From positions 16,621,110-16,685,109 of the forward strand of contig NC_134030.1 in the NCBI RefSeq assembly GCF_964204645.1: 64,000 nt of DNA, given 5' to 3'. The translations under genes and the position numbers were made by a program. This DNA is from Tubulanus polymorphus. Lineage: Eukaryota > Nemertea > Palaeonemertea > Tubulaniformes > Tubulanidae. Within the stretch, counting starts at the first letter, position 1, and every line of letters begins with the position of its first letter. The notes under the pieces were generated by a model. It worked only from the letters and a program-made list of their open reading frames with translations, did no database searches and had not been told where the DNA came from. Shown here in pieces: positions 22,195 to 34,740 of the stretch.

Positions 22195-23250
22195 GAATTG
22201 CATTTAAGATAGTTTAGAAAAATGGGGCATAAAAACTTAATCTATTGTTGCATTTAAGAAGACCGCAGGCATCTTCAGCTCCGATCTAATGATCAATACA
22301 AAATACAAAATAAGAGACATACAAAACTAAGGAATGTCCACATTTGGCAGAAAATTAATACCTTGTTCTTCATTTCTGCTGAGCCTAAAAACTGATCCGG
22401 CTGGCCCTGTACTTTTTTTTAAAATCATGATACAGCTCACAATAACTGACCCGGCACAAATTTTATTGCAGTTTACTTAAGTGGCTTGGCTCATTAGGGA
22501 AACAAGGTATCATTTTTTAGCCTTAGGATTGATTTAACGGACCTCTCGAATCTATAAAAATTCATTTAGATTTGTCAATTGATTTTAAACAGTTCACACA
22601 ATGAATTAAATATCTTGTTGAACAACTGTTTTGTGTTGGGTTTCATTTTCTTGCTAAGTATAACTCTCTGCTTTGTTTTTTTCTGTCTTTTGTTACCATG
22701 TGAACTATCTAGAAATCAGTAATTGTCATATGAAAATAACTTGCCGCTGGAAACGTGGTTTTACCCATCAGGAGTACAGAAAAGTATATGCATATTTACT
22801 AAGTCAGTATCCAGTCTGTACATGTGTATTAAGATTATCAATTGTCAGTGAATGGCAACAGCTGTCACTTCTCAATGTTCCCTCCCACCACAAAATATTG
22901 AGCTAGGGACACCATGCCCACTTAGTGAAATGCTGGACAACATGACAATTCCAATATCTAACGGACCCCTCCACCATACCCCCCACCCCGGTACACATTT
23001 ACAGACCTCAATGTACTAGGTACCAATACGTATGGAAATGCCATTATTTTGTAGTTCACCGCCCCTCGGTGAACATATGAATAAAGGCCCACGGTCCAGT
23101 ACCCTAGTGTAGTATCAACTGAGTAAGTTTTACTTTGGAGCATGAAAATCGATTTAGTTTTTATGATATACATGGTAATGGTTTTTCCCCATAAATCACT
23201 AGCACATGGTTGAACAACCAATACTATGTTCTATATTTATGCTCTTGATA
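22195..23250. other. No gene; truncated Helentron-like end and a dispersed repeat
   Basis: 22903-22930 (CTAGGGACACCATGCCCACTTAG) matches the 5' end of the Helentron-like family in + orientation. A second partial end, in the same family, lies at 21120-21148 (AGTCCCAAGTGGGCT followed by A5). 23085-23250 is a diverged copy of 62868-63050. Confidence 0.5.
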
Positions 23251-23321
23251 ATGACGTCACTGGGAAAGCTCTTCAGCATCCATTGAACTTGCATGCTGAA
23301 GGGCTTTCCCAGTAATGTCAT
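23251..23321. repeat. 71-nt near-perfect hairpin (29-bp arms, 13-nt loop)
   Basis: The left arm 23251-23279 starts ATGACGTCACTGGGAAAG. The right arm 23293-23321 is its inverse with only three differences, two of which would be G-U pairs in RNA. The loop is CCATTGAACTTGC. The pairing extends weakly for ~6 more bases outward. Size and mismatch pattern resemble a pre-miRNA, but a tiny foldback transposon would look the same. No promoter is identified. Confidence 0.8.
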
Positions 23322-23764
23322 TTTCAAAAAATAAGGTCAACCATTACTTCCAAACAACTTAGAGCTGATGGACGAAACTTTCCATATTACAACCAACACC
23401 TATTTCTTTTCTAATAAAATATCAGCTGTGTTATATCCAGTGGTAACAATTTGTGCCACCAAGAGCTAACAGAAAGTTACTCTCAGAACCATTAACATAA
23501 GGATCAAACCAGTTGATCAGAATAACCAATCATTATAGAATATGTCATAAGCTACAAAAATTTTTAAAAGCCAATTGACTGTTTATAAAATATGCAAAGG
23601 TACAAATATAAATGGAATATTGAATATGATTCAATTTTAATTCCCCCTAGCGGGGATAACAAAAGTCCGGAAAGCCCCAATTCCATGTGAAAAGATGTCT
23701 GCAATGATGATGCTGACAATGATCAAATATCAAGACTAAAAGTTAAAATCAGTGGAAATTTTCA

Positions 23765-26700
23765 TCAAAGAAACCTTTTACACACGATACACACGAGACT
23801 ATGACGATACACGTCATAGTCTGTTTGTTTATCATTTACCATGGGATTCATTGTCCCATTAGTCTCCATATCCCAAAATTTCATGACATCAGTTCGGTTG
23901 AAGATAACATTAAAGTTTGCGACGTTGCAACAGTGGGCGTGGATTCCTGATGGTCCACATAGAAGATATCCCAGTTTGGAATTCACGGTTATCTCTGACA
24001 ATGGCCCAGTAAAAGTCTGCTCCGATGAGCATATATATTTCGTACAATTCTCCTGAAACATGTGGGGCAAGATTTAGTTGTTTTGAGTATGGGTATCTGT
24101 TGACAGCTACTGGAACAAAGTTCTGCATTGGTGTGGAAATCTTAGGGAAACTAATGCTGACGTCTCCGTGTAGAGTTTCCAGCTTGATGTCTGCTATGTC
24201 AATCAGTCGAGTTCCTGTGGATTTCCCGCCAAATCCTGTAATGTTTATTCGCTCACGACAACACGTGTTCAGATGGATATTAATGCGGTTCGCGGTGCGA
24301 GTCGTTATGAATGACCTCTGGGCACCCTTGTCAAATAGAATGTTTACAGATGTTCATGTCTTATCACTTGAGATGATACCAACAGCTGTTTTCAGTAGAA
24401 CCGGTTTGTTACTAATCGGCCTGAACTTACTTTTTATTTCCACTTCCGGCAATCCTTCATTATGAGTTTCCACGATCTAAGCCTAGTTTTCAAACATAAT
24501 GCGGTATGGTGTTTATCCTTACAGCCACGACATGTGTATTCCGAATTACATTGTGTTGAGCGATGATTCGGTGAGAGACAGTTATAACAAAGTTTATTGC
24601 GCTTTACTATGTCCCCCATCGTTTCGTGTTGCTCTCCACAATTTCACATTTTATCGAAGTGTGCGGCCCTTTACAGAAAGCGCATCTCTGTGGTTGGTGA
24701 CTCTGTGGAGCACATAATTCTCATGTTCGATGATCACGTGGTTTCTGTTTATTTCTACTTCCCTGATGGAACGCTGATGTAGTCAATCTCGCAACCAAAG
24801 TCTACGCTTAGTTCGCCTGCTGCAATTCGAATGGCAATTTCCTGTTCGATTGCTAATTTATGTTCACTCAGCGACCAGGCGTTATCTCCGTGTCCTCTGG
24901 ATATTTTCGCGCGAATTTCTGTCAGTAGTTTGTCGAACTCCTTATGAGTCTTCTGTTTTGCCCAATGTCTTGAGGCCACGAACACAGGTTTCTATCGTGT
25001 CGTAGAACTGTTTGAGACTTGATAGATTATTCTCCAGTTTCTCCAGCTCCCATAATTTCCTCATTTACTCTGATATTATAACGAGAGAAATTCCATGATG
25101 AATTCAGCCAAAACGAGAAACCTGAATAGAAGAGTATATATATTTGCGCAACGTATCGGCTTAAGACTTTTTTAGCTTTCTTCAGGCATACTGAGAACAG
25201 GAGAATGTTACAAGGTATTCATACAAGACCAAAACAATAGAAACAGAGTGAGTGATTAAAATGTTGAAAGGGGAATAGATTAAAGTTATGACATAACAGC
25301 TGGAAAACAATAGTCAAGTAAGCAAAGGCAAACAAGGGGCAATTTAGATTAAAGTAATTTAAAAACAAAAGACACAAACTAAGTTGATTAAAACGTGAGG
25401 ACAAGCTAAGGGGTAATCAGATGAAAATAAAGAGAAAGAACATAAAAGGCGATAATCAGTGAGTAACTGGAAACAAGCAAGCAATATTCAAGGCACCCAA
25501 TAGAGAGAATTAATACAACGGGGGTACAAGAGAAGCGAGAAATTTGGAGATCAAAAAGTTGTGGGGGAGAAACCGTTATTCAAATTAACACAATTTCCCG
25601 AATTTTCGATAATCAGAGCTGATTCCATAATGTGCGGTTAAATTTTTGACGGACAGGGGAAAATTATGAAGGCATTTTCAAAATCAAAATTGTGGCTTGT
25701 TTCGTATACGAGATTGGCAACACCACTTTCAGGCTTGAAATTCTTAACATCATTCTTATGTTCACGGATGCGCTTGTGTAAATTGTACCCGGTTTCAACA
25801 ATATATCTTTCATTACAAACTTTACAGGGAATTTTATATACACCAGGGGTTCAGGGGTTCAATTTTGAGGGAAGTTATGATGAAGATTATTACTGAGTTT
25901 GTTGTTATTGTTATAAGTAAAAATGAGATGTTTGTTTAAGAGATGGAGGGGGTTATCGATTTTTCCAGAATCAAAAGGTACAATAGGCTATTTACCCGCG
26001 TGGGTCCCTTGAGAATGACAGAAATGTGAATGACTAGCTCGAGAGCTTTATTCAAAAAGTTGTCAAGAGAAGTCTTGGTATGGGTAAATTTATCATCCAA
26101 GAAAAGGGGGTCACAAATCCTTAACGCACGATGGAATAAGCCTTGGGCAACATTAAGTTTAGTGTTATGAACAGTGAAGGAGAAATAATGCAGGTATGAT
26201 CCAGAGTGGGTAGTTTTCCTATAAACTGAGAATTTTGAACAAGACGCAATTGTGAATTGAAACAAAGGGATTTTTTCATGAACTTCCAATTCAAAGAGTG
26301 AAGTTCAAGGAGGGATAAAAAGAGTTGATAAATGTGAGAAATAGATCAATATCAAAGTCAAAAAGTATAAGGGCAAGAATATCATCAACGTTTCATAACC
26401 AAAGTTAAGGGGGAGTAACCGTGTAATTCGGTTTCAAAGTGTTCAAGGGATAGATTCGCTAGAATGGAACTAAGCGGGTTCCCCATAGCCATGCCAAAAA
26501 CCTGTTCGAAATATGAATTGTTGAAACTAAAGGAGTTTTGAGTGCAAAATTCAATTTATTCGATAATACAATCAGTAGGAATATCAGAATTAAAATCCAA
26601 CAAAGGAAATTTACGTTTGAGAAAAGCCAGGGTAGGCCTAAGAGGAGCATTTGTAAAAAGAGAACTAGAATCAAACGAAATGAATCTGTCGTTACCAGGA

Positions 26701-27103
26701 ATAATGTGTTTTAACCGTTCTAATAAATCTTGGTTGTGTTGTAAATGCTAGGGGGAGAAAGAACCAAGAGCCGGGATTATTGTTAAGCCAAAAATTTGGA
26801 TAAATGATCAGAGGGGGAATTACAATTAGATACAAGGGGTGCAGCAGAACATTTTTCTTACGGATCAGCCATCTGATATTATCTTGTGTGGTTGACCATA
26901 GCGTTTCTTCATTAGATCTAGAGCCTCATAATTAGGGTTGGAAAGCGAGAGCCCTTCGATTGTTCCATCTGCCTCATCAGTCAGTGCAGTCTTTGAAAAT
27001 GTTCAACCGCTTTCTTGATCAATTTCGTTAACTGCCCTCTGTGGGCTGTTCTTGATGCCGTTAGCCTTCTTAGCGCTTCTGTGTCGTTTGTCACAGTAGC
27101 CAT
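23765..27103 (-). pseudogene. BEL/Pao retrotransposon gag-protease remnant
   Basis: The minus strand starts at the ATG at 27103 (MATVTNDTEALRRLTASRTA). After a frame change it has SNPNYEALDLMKKRYGQPHK, a DUF1759-type gag block. The gag resumes at 25068 beyond a Penelope insertion (KQFYDTIETCVRGLKTLG; GELSVDFGCEIDY). A Pao-type double zinc knuckle follows at about 24590-24480 (CYNCLSPNHRSTQC, CRGCKDKHHTALC). Then comes an aspartic-protease/DUF1758 block (VNILFDKGAQRSFITT, NITGFGGKS, YMLIGADFYW), where DKG replaces the usual D-S/T-G. After another shift it ends SKLGYLLCGPSG and VMKFWDMET near 23860. RT, RNase H and integrase are absent. Multiple stops and frameshifts make it a dead copy. Confidence 0.75.
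25080..26871 (-). mobile_element. Penelope-like element (RT + GIY-YIG), 5'-truncated, 11-bp target duplication
   Basis: TCTGATATTAT flanks both ends (25069-25079 and 26872-26882), and joining the flanks restores the BEL gag frame. The minus strand reads, in order: partial RT motifs (AAPLVSNCNSPSDHLSKFL; FISFDSSSLFTNAPLRPTLA; FGMAMGNPLSSILANL), then FSVYRKTTHSGSYLHYFS and LFHRALRICDPLFLDDKFTH. The GIY-YIG endonuclease follows (GIYKIPCKVCNERYIVETGY, HKRIREHKNDVKNF). The 3' region has CTGAAGAAAGCT.. CGATACGTTGCGC, typical of Penelope 3' ends. The N-terminal RT part is missing, and there are stops and shifts (for instance after DCIIE near 26560). An old, 5'-truncated retroinsertion. Confidence 0.85.
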
Positions 27104-27350
27104 CCTGGTCAAGGCACCAATAATGTAGCGTAGACCCAAGGCCAAAAAGGCAAAATGAGAAAACGCGTGTGTTTCTTATTAACTATATGAAGTGACTGCT
27201 CTTTATTTCTCGCGAATGAAGTTGTTACAACTAACATCTGGCATGCATCTGTGAATAAGCTACGAGTAATCATACCGTGGGAAAGATAAGATAAATTTCA
27301 TGACATGGTCCTCAATTGAGTCAGAATCCCGCATGTGGTTCAAACCATAA
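27104..27350 (-). repeat. Probable PBS and LTR part of the BEL/Pao element
   Basis: Immediately upstream of gag on the minus strand is TTGGTGCCTTGACCAGG, a primer-binding-site-like sequence. It is preceded by GCTACA, a plausible LTR end. AATAAA occurs at about 27206. The outer LTR border could not be placed. Confidence 0.4.
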
Positions 27351-27748
27351 TTGAAAACGATGGCGTTGCAATTGATGTGGAAACTCTGGAGAGAATCCAG
27401 GAGCTCAGCCATAATCTCACCAGATTACTCAGCAGAGTTTTCGGATACTTAAGCTTGCCTGAACATGGAAACAATATGCAAGAACAAGTTATGGCTTAGG
27501 TTTACTTGCTACCCTTGACTTAAGTTTCTGGAGCTTCCAACCCCACGGTGCTCCCACCAGCTTCTCTGACTAATGTCTTTAGCTCATCCCTTAATGTAGC
27601 AAACTGACGATCAGTAAGAGGGGTATTTTTCCTGTGCAGGTTTTTCTCAGTGGAAGGGATCAATTCAGACACCAAGGGGCAAGTTGGTGACTCCTACAGC
27701 GAGAATTTCTGAACAAGTTCCTTGGCCAGGGTCCTCTTCAGTTCTGCG

Positions 27749-27776
27749 TTAGGGTTAGGGTTAGGATTAAGGTTAG
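27749..27776 (+). repeat. Short interstitial telomere-like tract (TTAGGG)n
   Basis: TTAGGG TTAGGG TTAGGA TTAAGG TTAG. Four degenerate units only. May be chance or a relic of break repair. Confidence 0.5.
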
Positions 27777-27849
27777 CTGCATTTTCTTATCCAGCCAGTC
27801 TAGATGTAAGACATCAGTTTCATACCTTATAACCACAGGATGGAATTGA

Positions 27850-29124
27850 ACTGAAAAATTTTTTTTAAACATGTGGTTTGCTGTGTTTTTCAACAGCATT
27901 TAGCGAAGGGTGGATCCAATAACCATAGTCAAATAGATATCCGATACCAATAGACATTGGCACAGGGCTTTAGTATTTCTCAAAGGCAGTCATCAGTGAA
28001 TTCAGTGTTAATGCACTGTGTCTATTTAGGAAGGCCGAATATCGGGAAAAAACATTTGGTCCACGTCTTTGCACATATGACCAATCACTTAAAAAACTGA
28101 CTTCCAGTTATCAAAAATCTTGAGTTCGATAAGCATTTCACGGAATGTGAAAACAATGCCATTCATTTTTGTTTTCTCGGTCGTCCAGTTCCCAATAGAG
28201 AATTGTTGGTTGGTCATCATAGAAATATAAGCATCAAAATATTGATCGTTAAATTATGATCATGCTTGAATTCTGCATTGTCAAAGAACCCATAAGCCCT
28301 ATGCCCAAGGCACTGGATGAATGGGTTTTCGACCTTCCCATTGTAAATGTATCACATTGTAGTTACCTACCGTTGCAAAATGCCACAAATATGATTTTGA
28401 TTGATCCTTGTGGTCAACTATGACTGACTTAGACGGGTATCTTCTTGCCTCTTCCACGTGTACTAAGTACTTTTGGCATTCAGTGTTCAAGGACAGACAA
28501 ACATCCAACCTCGCTTTAAGACAGACATATTTGAACTTGCTTCTGTTTATAAAGATGTTTATTTCAGGCATCTTTCAATGCTTTCCGTAGCCCTATCTGA
28601 TGGCCCTTTGTCTGCTGTAGTCATTCTTCATGATCAGAACACACTTGGCACACTTTCCAAATCAGTTCGTCTGGAACAGGAAATGTCGAGATTATAACTT
28701 CAGCATCTAGGAGTTTATCAGTGTAATTGCCAACATATGGTTCCAGCAAAGCTATTGTCATCTTAGATTCAACCTTCAGGATACACGATGATATCGAAGC
28801 GATTGAAATCAAACAAACTGAAAATAGAAATTTATGTGATGTTCACTTTGTATCTTTATTTGTATACCCTTATATTAGTTTGCAGATCACTGAGATTCAA
28901 ATTTCTTGCGAATGTTGTAACGCCTGTTTTTTTCTTGGATCCCCAGAACCAGTAATTCCTATGAGGAATAGTAAATATACCCCATTTTTGCATGTTTCGA
29001 ATGTCAACAAAAGAAGTCCTTTCTCCCCTGAGCTTGGATGAATAAACATTTGCTTTGAAAATATTCTCGAGCTTTTCATCACAGCATACAACGAGTTCAA
29101 AGGGATCCAAGGTGATTGGGTCAT
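27850..29124 (-). pseudogene. Unidentified decayed coding region
   Basis: Adjacent minus-strand frames are open for 60-90 residues each: 28856-29110 (PFELVVCCDEKLENIF.. RGERTSFVDIRNMQK), 28621-28812 (ILKVESKMTIALLEPYVGNY.. ELIWKVCQVCSDHEE) and 28299-28571 (CLKARLDVCLSLNTE.. DHKDQSKSYLWHFATV). A shifted frame then reads NGKVENPFIQCLGHRAYGFF near 28300. The composition is protein-like and the order is consistent, suggesting one broken ORF, possibly of a transposon. I recognise no family. Confidence 0.3.
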
Positions 29125-31830
29125 GTTTTCCTGATGATTGCCCTCTTTTTTACATAAACACGAAAGTAACGTATCTCATAAGAAATAGGATCGGTCGTGA
29201 AATTGTTTCCTTGCATTGTTGATCGACATTGCAGAAAAAAATCATTTTCCTCCTTATCATGGTCACGTAAAAGATAGTGATGATTACCATTTTCTATAGG
29301 TGTTGTTTGTTATTTATACACTTTTCTGTGCCAGTCGAATCATTTTCACTTTACTGTTGAAAGTCTAATGCTTTAAAAGTAAAACAATTGGAAGTGGTTC
29401 GCATCAATCATGATTACAATATCCATCTACTATGGCTGTATTGTTGTCATAATCTTGGGCTCATTGTCCGCTTTCTAGTTAGGTCTAGTGAATATGATAG
29501 AAAATAGGCTAGAAAACAGCAATATTTATGACGCAGTGCACATCGTCTCACACAGAACACCTAATATAACGCAATACTAGGTATGGAAATACACTGAAAA
29601 GGACTGACAGATGGGCGAAGTGACTAGAAAATGAATACAAATGCCAATTAATGCTATGCCCCCACCAGTTGGCTCATATTAATTTTGCTCTATAGATTTT
29701 CTTTTTGTCCTTCGTCCTTTTTTTCACTGCACATTCCTCTTCTGCATGTTCAAACCATTCCTTAACTAGCTTCTCAATTTCATCATTGGGAACATTGGAG
29801 TGGATTTGTCCACAGTGCTTCTGTAATGATATGAATAGAGAAATTAAGCATCAACATCGAAAGAAACGTTTCCACCATCGATCTAGTTAATCAATCATTT
29901 CATGCTCACCATTTAATGCCCTCAGAGCTTTGAACCCAGAAAAACAATGCATCTGGTTCTGTCCACTCCAGTAAAATTTGGAGGTATTTGGGGTAAATTT
30001 GGCCCCAGTATAAAGGCTTAGAAAATTATAATGATGGAGTATTACTCCCTGAAAATTAGCATTGGTTGACGTCTGATGAGAAGTGATTAAAAGTTAAACT
30101 TAAAAGTAAACAAAATATAGTCTAAGAATGAAGTCTCCTGTAACAATTTGCAGTGATCCTGAAAATAACACAGACATCCTGTCGCCAGAACTAGAATAGC
30201 TAAAAAATTATGTAAAATTATGTTAGTCGTGTGTAGAATATAGAAGGACACAGTCCAACGTTGTAGGAAGTAAAATAAAATAGCGAAAATATCAGTAAAG
30301 AAACTTTCAAGTATATCATAATGGATCTTCAGATAGAACAATTTCCACAAGGTCTATGACGTCATGCCAGTGCTAGTTAAACGGATCAAAAATAGTAGTA
30401 CGACTCTTCTCATTTTCATAGTAACTTTAAATTGTCACTCTGTTCATGTAAAACATTAGAAATAGCTGAAAATAACTCAAAATAATGTTCCCCGCAACAA
30501 AGCTCCGCCCGATTTCTGATTTGATGGTCCAAAAAGTTATTCTATCACATATCCACAGAGCTGCCAACCGTCCTGTTTTCGCCAGGACACGGCACTTGTC
30601 ACGGTGTCCCTGACAGTATTAAATTGTCCCAGTTTTTTTAAGAAAAAACCCAGAGATTCCTGTGTCCTGTGCCCGAGTGTCCCGTCTGACATTCCGAATG
30701 CCTCATGATCCACTCCGGACCCTGACCCTTATACCGAATACCATTGAAATTGGTAGGTTTCAGTGCCGGGTGCGGTATCTCAATGAAGGCTAGTGATGCG
30801 TTGCGCAGCTTTCCCTTCATGACAGGGAGAGACTTGGACTTCCAGGTGATACAGCAGCACTTTGTGCCTCCTGGAGATTCATAGGGATATGTCTCCTAAA
30901 CTCAAGCCCGTGGTTCATACATTAAACACGGCAGCTGAACAATTCACCTCCCTTAGGGTAGTCCAGTAAACCGCTGACACATAGAGCCTGAAACACAGTA
31001 GCACAGGCGGTCCAGTCCGGATTACTCAAGACTCCAGTTTCTGCCGCTTCCCATTCAAGTCCTCCAGATCACCTCCAACTTCGCACATCAGGGATTTCAA
31101 CGACTTAATCACCTTGTCAAGTCTGAGCTGAGTAAGCCTGGGCAAGGACCTTGATAGGGCAGTCTTAATACCCATCACTGAACTTAACGGGTCCATCACA
31201 GCTTGGCTTTATTTAGGCACAATATGATTCTCCCATCCTTGAGGTAGAATAGTTTTCATTTAAAGTCATTGGATTGTTTGTGGTGGTAGCAAACACATAT
31301 GTAAGTTGAAAATTTCTTCTCCCACCGATGGTATATAATTCTTTTGTACAGGAGCTATACCGTCAGCATTTTAATGAGGTTCCATATTTACCATTATGAT
31401 GATCGACACCAGCCTAGAGGCTGCAATTGGTGATCAATTTTTTATGCTTTTTACACATGGTCTCTAATATCATTCGTATAGAAATTATCGTGGCCTCGAT
31501 ATTTCTAACGCATTTACCACAAACTTTGTTACTTCACATGGCGGTGAATTTCAGGCCAGGGGCATTCGAGGCTTTGCCTCATTCTAATTCAGGTTGAAGC
31601 GCATCTTCCATGTTTCTGACCATGTGAGGAACACAGCTTGTTTAGATCATTTGGAAATTTGGAAATTCACTGGTCCAGTACATTTTGGAATATTCAGCAC
31701 CCAGTTCCACAGTTTTGAATTAGAGTTAACTCTGAGTTAAAATTATTTCATTTTCAATGTTTTTACTCAGAATCAAATCTTAACTCACGACTGGGTCCTG
31801 TATATCATTTGACAGTGAAGAGAAGGCAAC
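29125..31830. other. No gene supported; weak coding-like stretch at 31.0-31.2 kb
   Basis: Mostly AT-rich sequence. The minus strand at 31035-31190 is open with MGIKTALSRSLPRLTQLR and SLKSLMCEVGGDLEDL, which could be an exon of an unknown protein. No splice model or homologue is offered. Confidence 0.35.
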
Positions 31831-31839
31831 TTAGTATAC

Positions 31840-32175
31840 TACCTTGCGTTACACCAATGGTTAGATCTTATTTTAAGATGTTCTGTTGATTTCTGCCACC
31901 TTTTTTCGTTCGTAGAATAATGCTGAGCCATTTAAGCGACCCATGATCTTTGATACCATTTCCTAATAGCTTTTTCAGTAATCACTGATGTAGTACCTTA
32001 TCAAATGCTTTTTCTAGATCTATAGAGACTAATTAACAATCCATTTTCCAGTGTCAAAAAACTATCTAATCCAATCATCCATGGTTTCAAGTAAGCCCAA
32101 TTGACTGTTTGTAGACCTTCCTTTTATAAAACCGTGTTGACCGTTGACCAGGACTCTTAATTCCCTTCATTTTCA
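31840..32175 (-). pseudogene. LINE reverse-transcriptase remnant
   Basis: The minus strand reads NGQHGFIKGRSTNSQLGLLE then MDDWI, the RT block containing the QHGFRxGRST signature of CR1/Jockey-type LINEs. It continues through a heavily mutated LDFxKAFDxVPH region and a NGSALFYERKK piece. Several stops are present. No 3' end was found. Confidence 0.6.
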
Positions 32176-32870
32176 TAGCATAGTGGGGCTGCGTCAGTAT
32201 ACATGCATTTTTAGTCGACAAATTATGTAGACAACATCAAGAATACGAACAAGTCTGTGCAGAAAACCTGTTATCGCTGCTTTGCAGCTATGTTTGTTCC
32301 TTGATCTTTTAATCGGCGAGGTGTTGTAGATATATCCTTGAATTCCTCTTTTTGAGGCTGTGTTCCTACAGTGATATTAAAGAAACCTTCTGTGAATAAT
32401 ATGAAATAACATAATTGATTTAGAGCTGTAAAGGCATAACTAGCCCTCTATATTGACAATTTCATTAACAGATATCAATTCCCAAATCATCTGTCATCTC
32501 TTTATGATAATAACCAGTTTTTGCTTATCCTCCACTGATCATTAATTGCTATTAAGAACTAATAGGGGGCTGGTCATTCAGTATAGAGGGGGTAATTGCC
32601 TATGCACATACGCTGCTAATAGCAAAGGAAGTCACAGCTAAAACCAAATTTCATTCATTAAAATCTTTTGTACAATAAACATCGGTCTACTGAGATCCTA
32701 GTCTGTTGTCTCTGAGTAAGGCAAGGTTTACTGTAATAACAAATATCAATCAAGAAATATCAAAATCTCTTTTCTCTTTTTTATTCTTTTCAGCAGCTCA
32801 TCTGATTTCTGGACAGCTGCCTGTGTTTTCAATATCTTCTTCTGAAATAATGAACACAAGTATTAAAAGA
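32176..32870. other. No gene supported
   Basis: Contains the third copy of the short hairpin motif (32266-32291, TTATCGCTGCTTTGCAGCTA). Nothing else recognised. Confidence 0.4.
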
Positions 32871-32875
32871 TTTAA

Positions 32876-33442
32876 GCCATGATCACACGAGCATTTTGGG
32901 CTGATGCCAATTTAGGCCGGGAATGACAATTCACACAAGTGCCAAATGGTCTAATCCAGACAATACTTGCAGCCCATTTGTTCATTAATATACAAATAAT
33001 GACTTCTAATCCAGATTTCCCAGATGAATTTTGTTCGTCCCATATTATCCAAGTTCTGCTGTATCTGAAGATCTTCATCCAGCCTCTTTGATCCTCATCA
33101 TTGACAAAATTAGCAACGACGGGGCAATTGTAGACAGAAATTGCTCCACAGCGAGAAATTACTCATTGATCGCTTGGAGTTGCTGTGTGTGCGGTAAGCT
33201 GGAAACACCAAGCAACAAGTCAACTAGACAATGGGTGAGCGAACATTTATCATGTGATACTGCCAAAATTCGACAAATGTCGACGCAGTTAATGTGACAT
33301 CTTGACAAGTCATAAGATATAGATAATCGCCTCTCTGTCTCCAGTCAAAGCACACAGGAAGCGTCTAGCGATTGATTGCTCAAGAATCGCTTGTAGTAAC
33401 GATCATAGCAACCTGTGTATAATCGCCCCATGTGTGCCAGGC
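32876..33442. mobile_element. MITE-like element flanked by TTTAA, 567 bp
   Basis: The ends are GCCATGATCACACGAGC and the inverse of GCCTGGCACACATGGGGC, an imperfect inverted repeat. TTTAA lies outside both (32871-32875 and 33443-33447). Copies of CGATCATAGC/GATCGCTT occur inside. No coding is recognised. Confidence 0.45.
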
Positions 33443-33449
33443 TTTAAAC

Positions 33450-34430
33450 AGGCACAGCTGACTCTAATTCCATTGAATTTAAGCTAAATTACAAATAAAT
33501 GTCCTTTCACTATGGTTTTGAGTTCAACACTACTTGTACTTTATTTCTTATTGGAATACAATACACGCTGACAAATATTCAGATGATTTCCTTGCCCAAT
33601 CACATATTCTTATATACAATAATTCTATTGATAGATGCAGTAACCGCACCAGCGTATGGCCGTTTTGCTGGTATTCCTGGCTTATATAATACAATTGCTG
33701 GATTCAGAGGGAAATGGCAATCATCTTCAGTATCCGTCCCAGCGAGAAGACATCTGAATGAATGCTCTGGGGGGCACCATTTAAACCACGAAAAGGACTT
33801 GTTTCAGTTCCTGCCGATCGTATACGTCTAAATTTGATAACAAGTCATCATCGAGTATGATAGATCCTGATAATTTCCTGACCGGCCTTCTGCAACTAAT
33901 TAATTGTTTGTCGGATACTGCGGCCACGGAAATCCCGTAATTTTCCCAATCAATGAGAATGACGTCTCCGTCGATACCTGGATATTCTTAGCTCCCTCGC
34001 CTGCAATATAACATAGATAAATGGGTTTTAGTGTAGAACACATTCATTTATGTTTTCATTCTAGATGAGTAAACGACCGCAGTCGAAACGCTCTGCGGAC
34101 AAAACATTACGAGGTTTATCCCGAGTTTGTCAACAGTTAGCAGTTAAAAGTGACTTCGAATCGGGATAAACCTGGATTTGTTGTTATGTGTGCACAGGAC
34201 GCTTTCGTAGAATTAGCGTATTGTATCCAATGTATTCACTCCAGCGTATTCTGTTTCGCATATAAACCATGATATACCGGGTACTGTGAATATAACAAAA
34301 AGATGAATAATTTACTTGCAGCTGGGTTTCTAGTTCGTTTATTATTAGCCTCGAGGCACTCCTTTTCTTCTTTCCGAATAAAAATGAAATGATTGTTTTT
34401 AGTTCCATGTAGTTCAAATATATCAGATAA
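33450..34430. other. Short coding-like piece, otherwise nothing
   Basis: On the minus strand about 33829-33975 reads YPGIDGDVILIDWENYGISV.. SGSIILDDDLLSNLD before a stop. It could be a downstream exon of the ParB-like piece at 34450. No firm splice sites. Confidence 0.3.
34112..34173. repeat. 13-bp perfect inverted repeat, 36-nt loop
   Basis: AGGTTTATCCCGA at 34112-34124 and TCGGGATAAACCT at 34161-34173. Possibly a very short foldback. Confidence 0.7.
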
Positions 34431-34449
34431 CTAAGCCTACACATTCGGT

Positions 34450-34740
34450 TTAAATGCCTACAACCAATACTGATATTGTATGGTCACTAAGGAATGCTGC
34501 ATTTGTTCTGTAAACAAGTATAGTACAATTCTGTGACGCACCTTCAATCAAAAGCTCCTGTAGCGCGATTCTGGTGTGGTTTCCACCCAATATTTCGATA
34601 ACATTTTGATCCAACGGAGAGATAATGGGCCCTGTATCACGACCTACGAGGGACATAAAGTTTGATGCAGGGCGTGCCAGCATCTCAGATTTCGAACTGT
34701 CCACGTGTTTCTGATCCACGCATCGCACCTGGAGTGGCCA
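34450..34740 (-). pseudogene. Possible ParB-like-domain exon (GGNHTR motif)
   Basis: The minus-strand frame runs from about 34740 with WPLQVRCVDQKHVDSSKSEM, then VIEILGGNHTRIALQELLIE and NCTILVYR, to a stop at 34450. A (V/I)xxxHV..L block followed by GGNHTxxAxxxL resembles the core of ParB/sulfiredoxin-like domains (GxxRxxA position). Family assignment is by motif memory only. No start or upstream exon was identified. Confidence 0.3.

Noticed and set aside
27749-27776. Telomere
   Set aside because: Only about four degenerate units in the middle of ordinary sequence.
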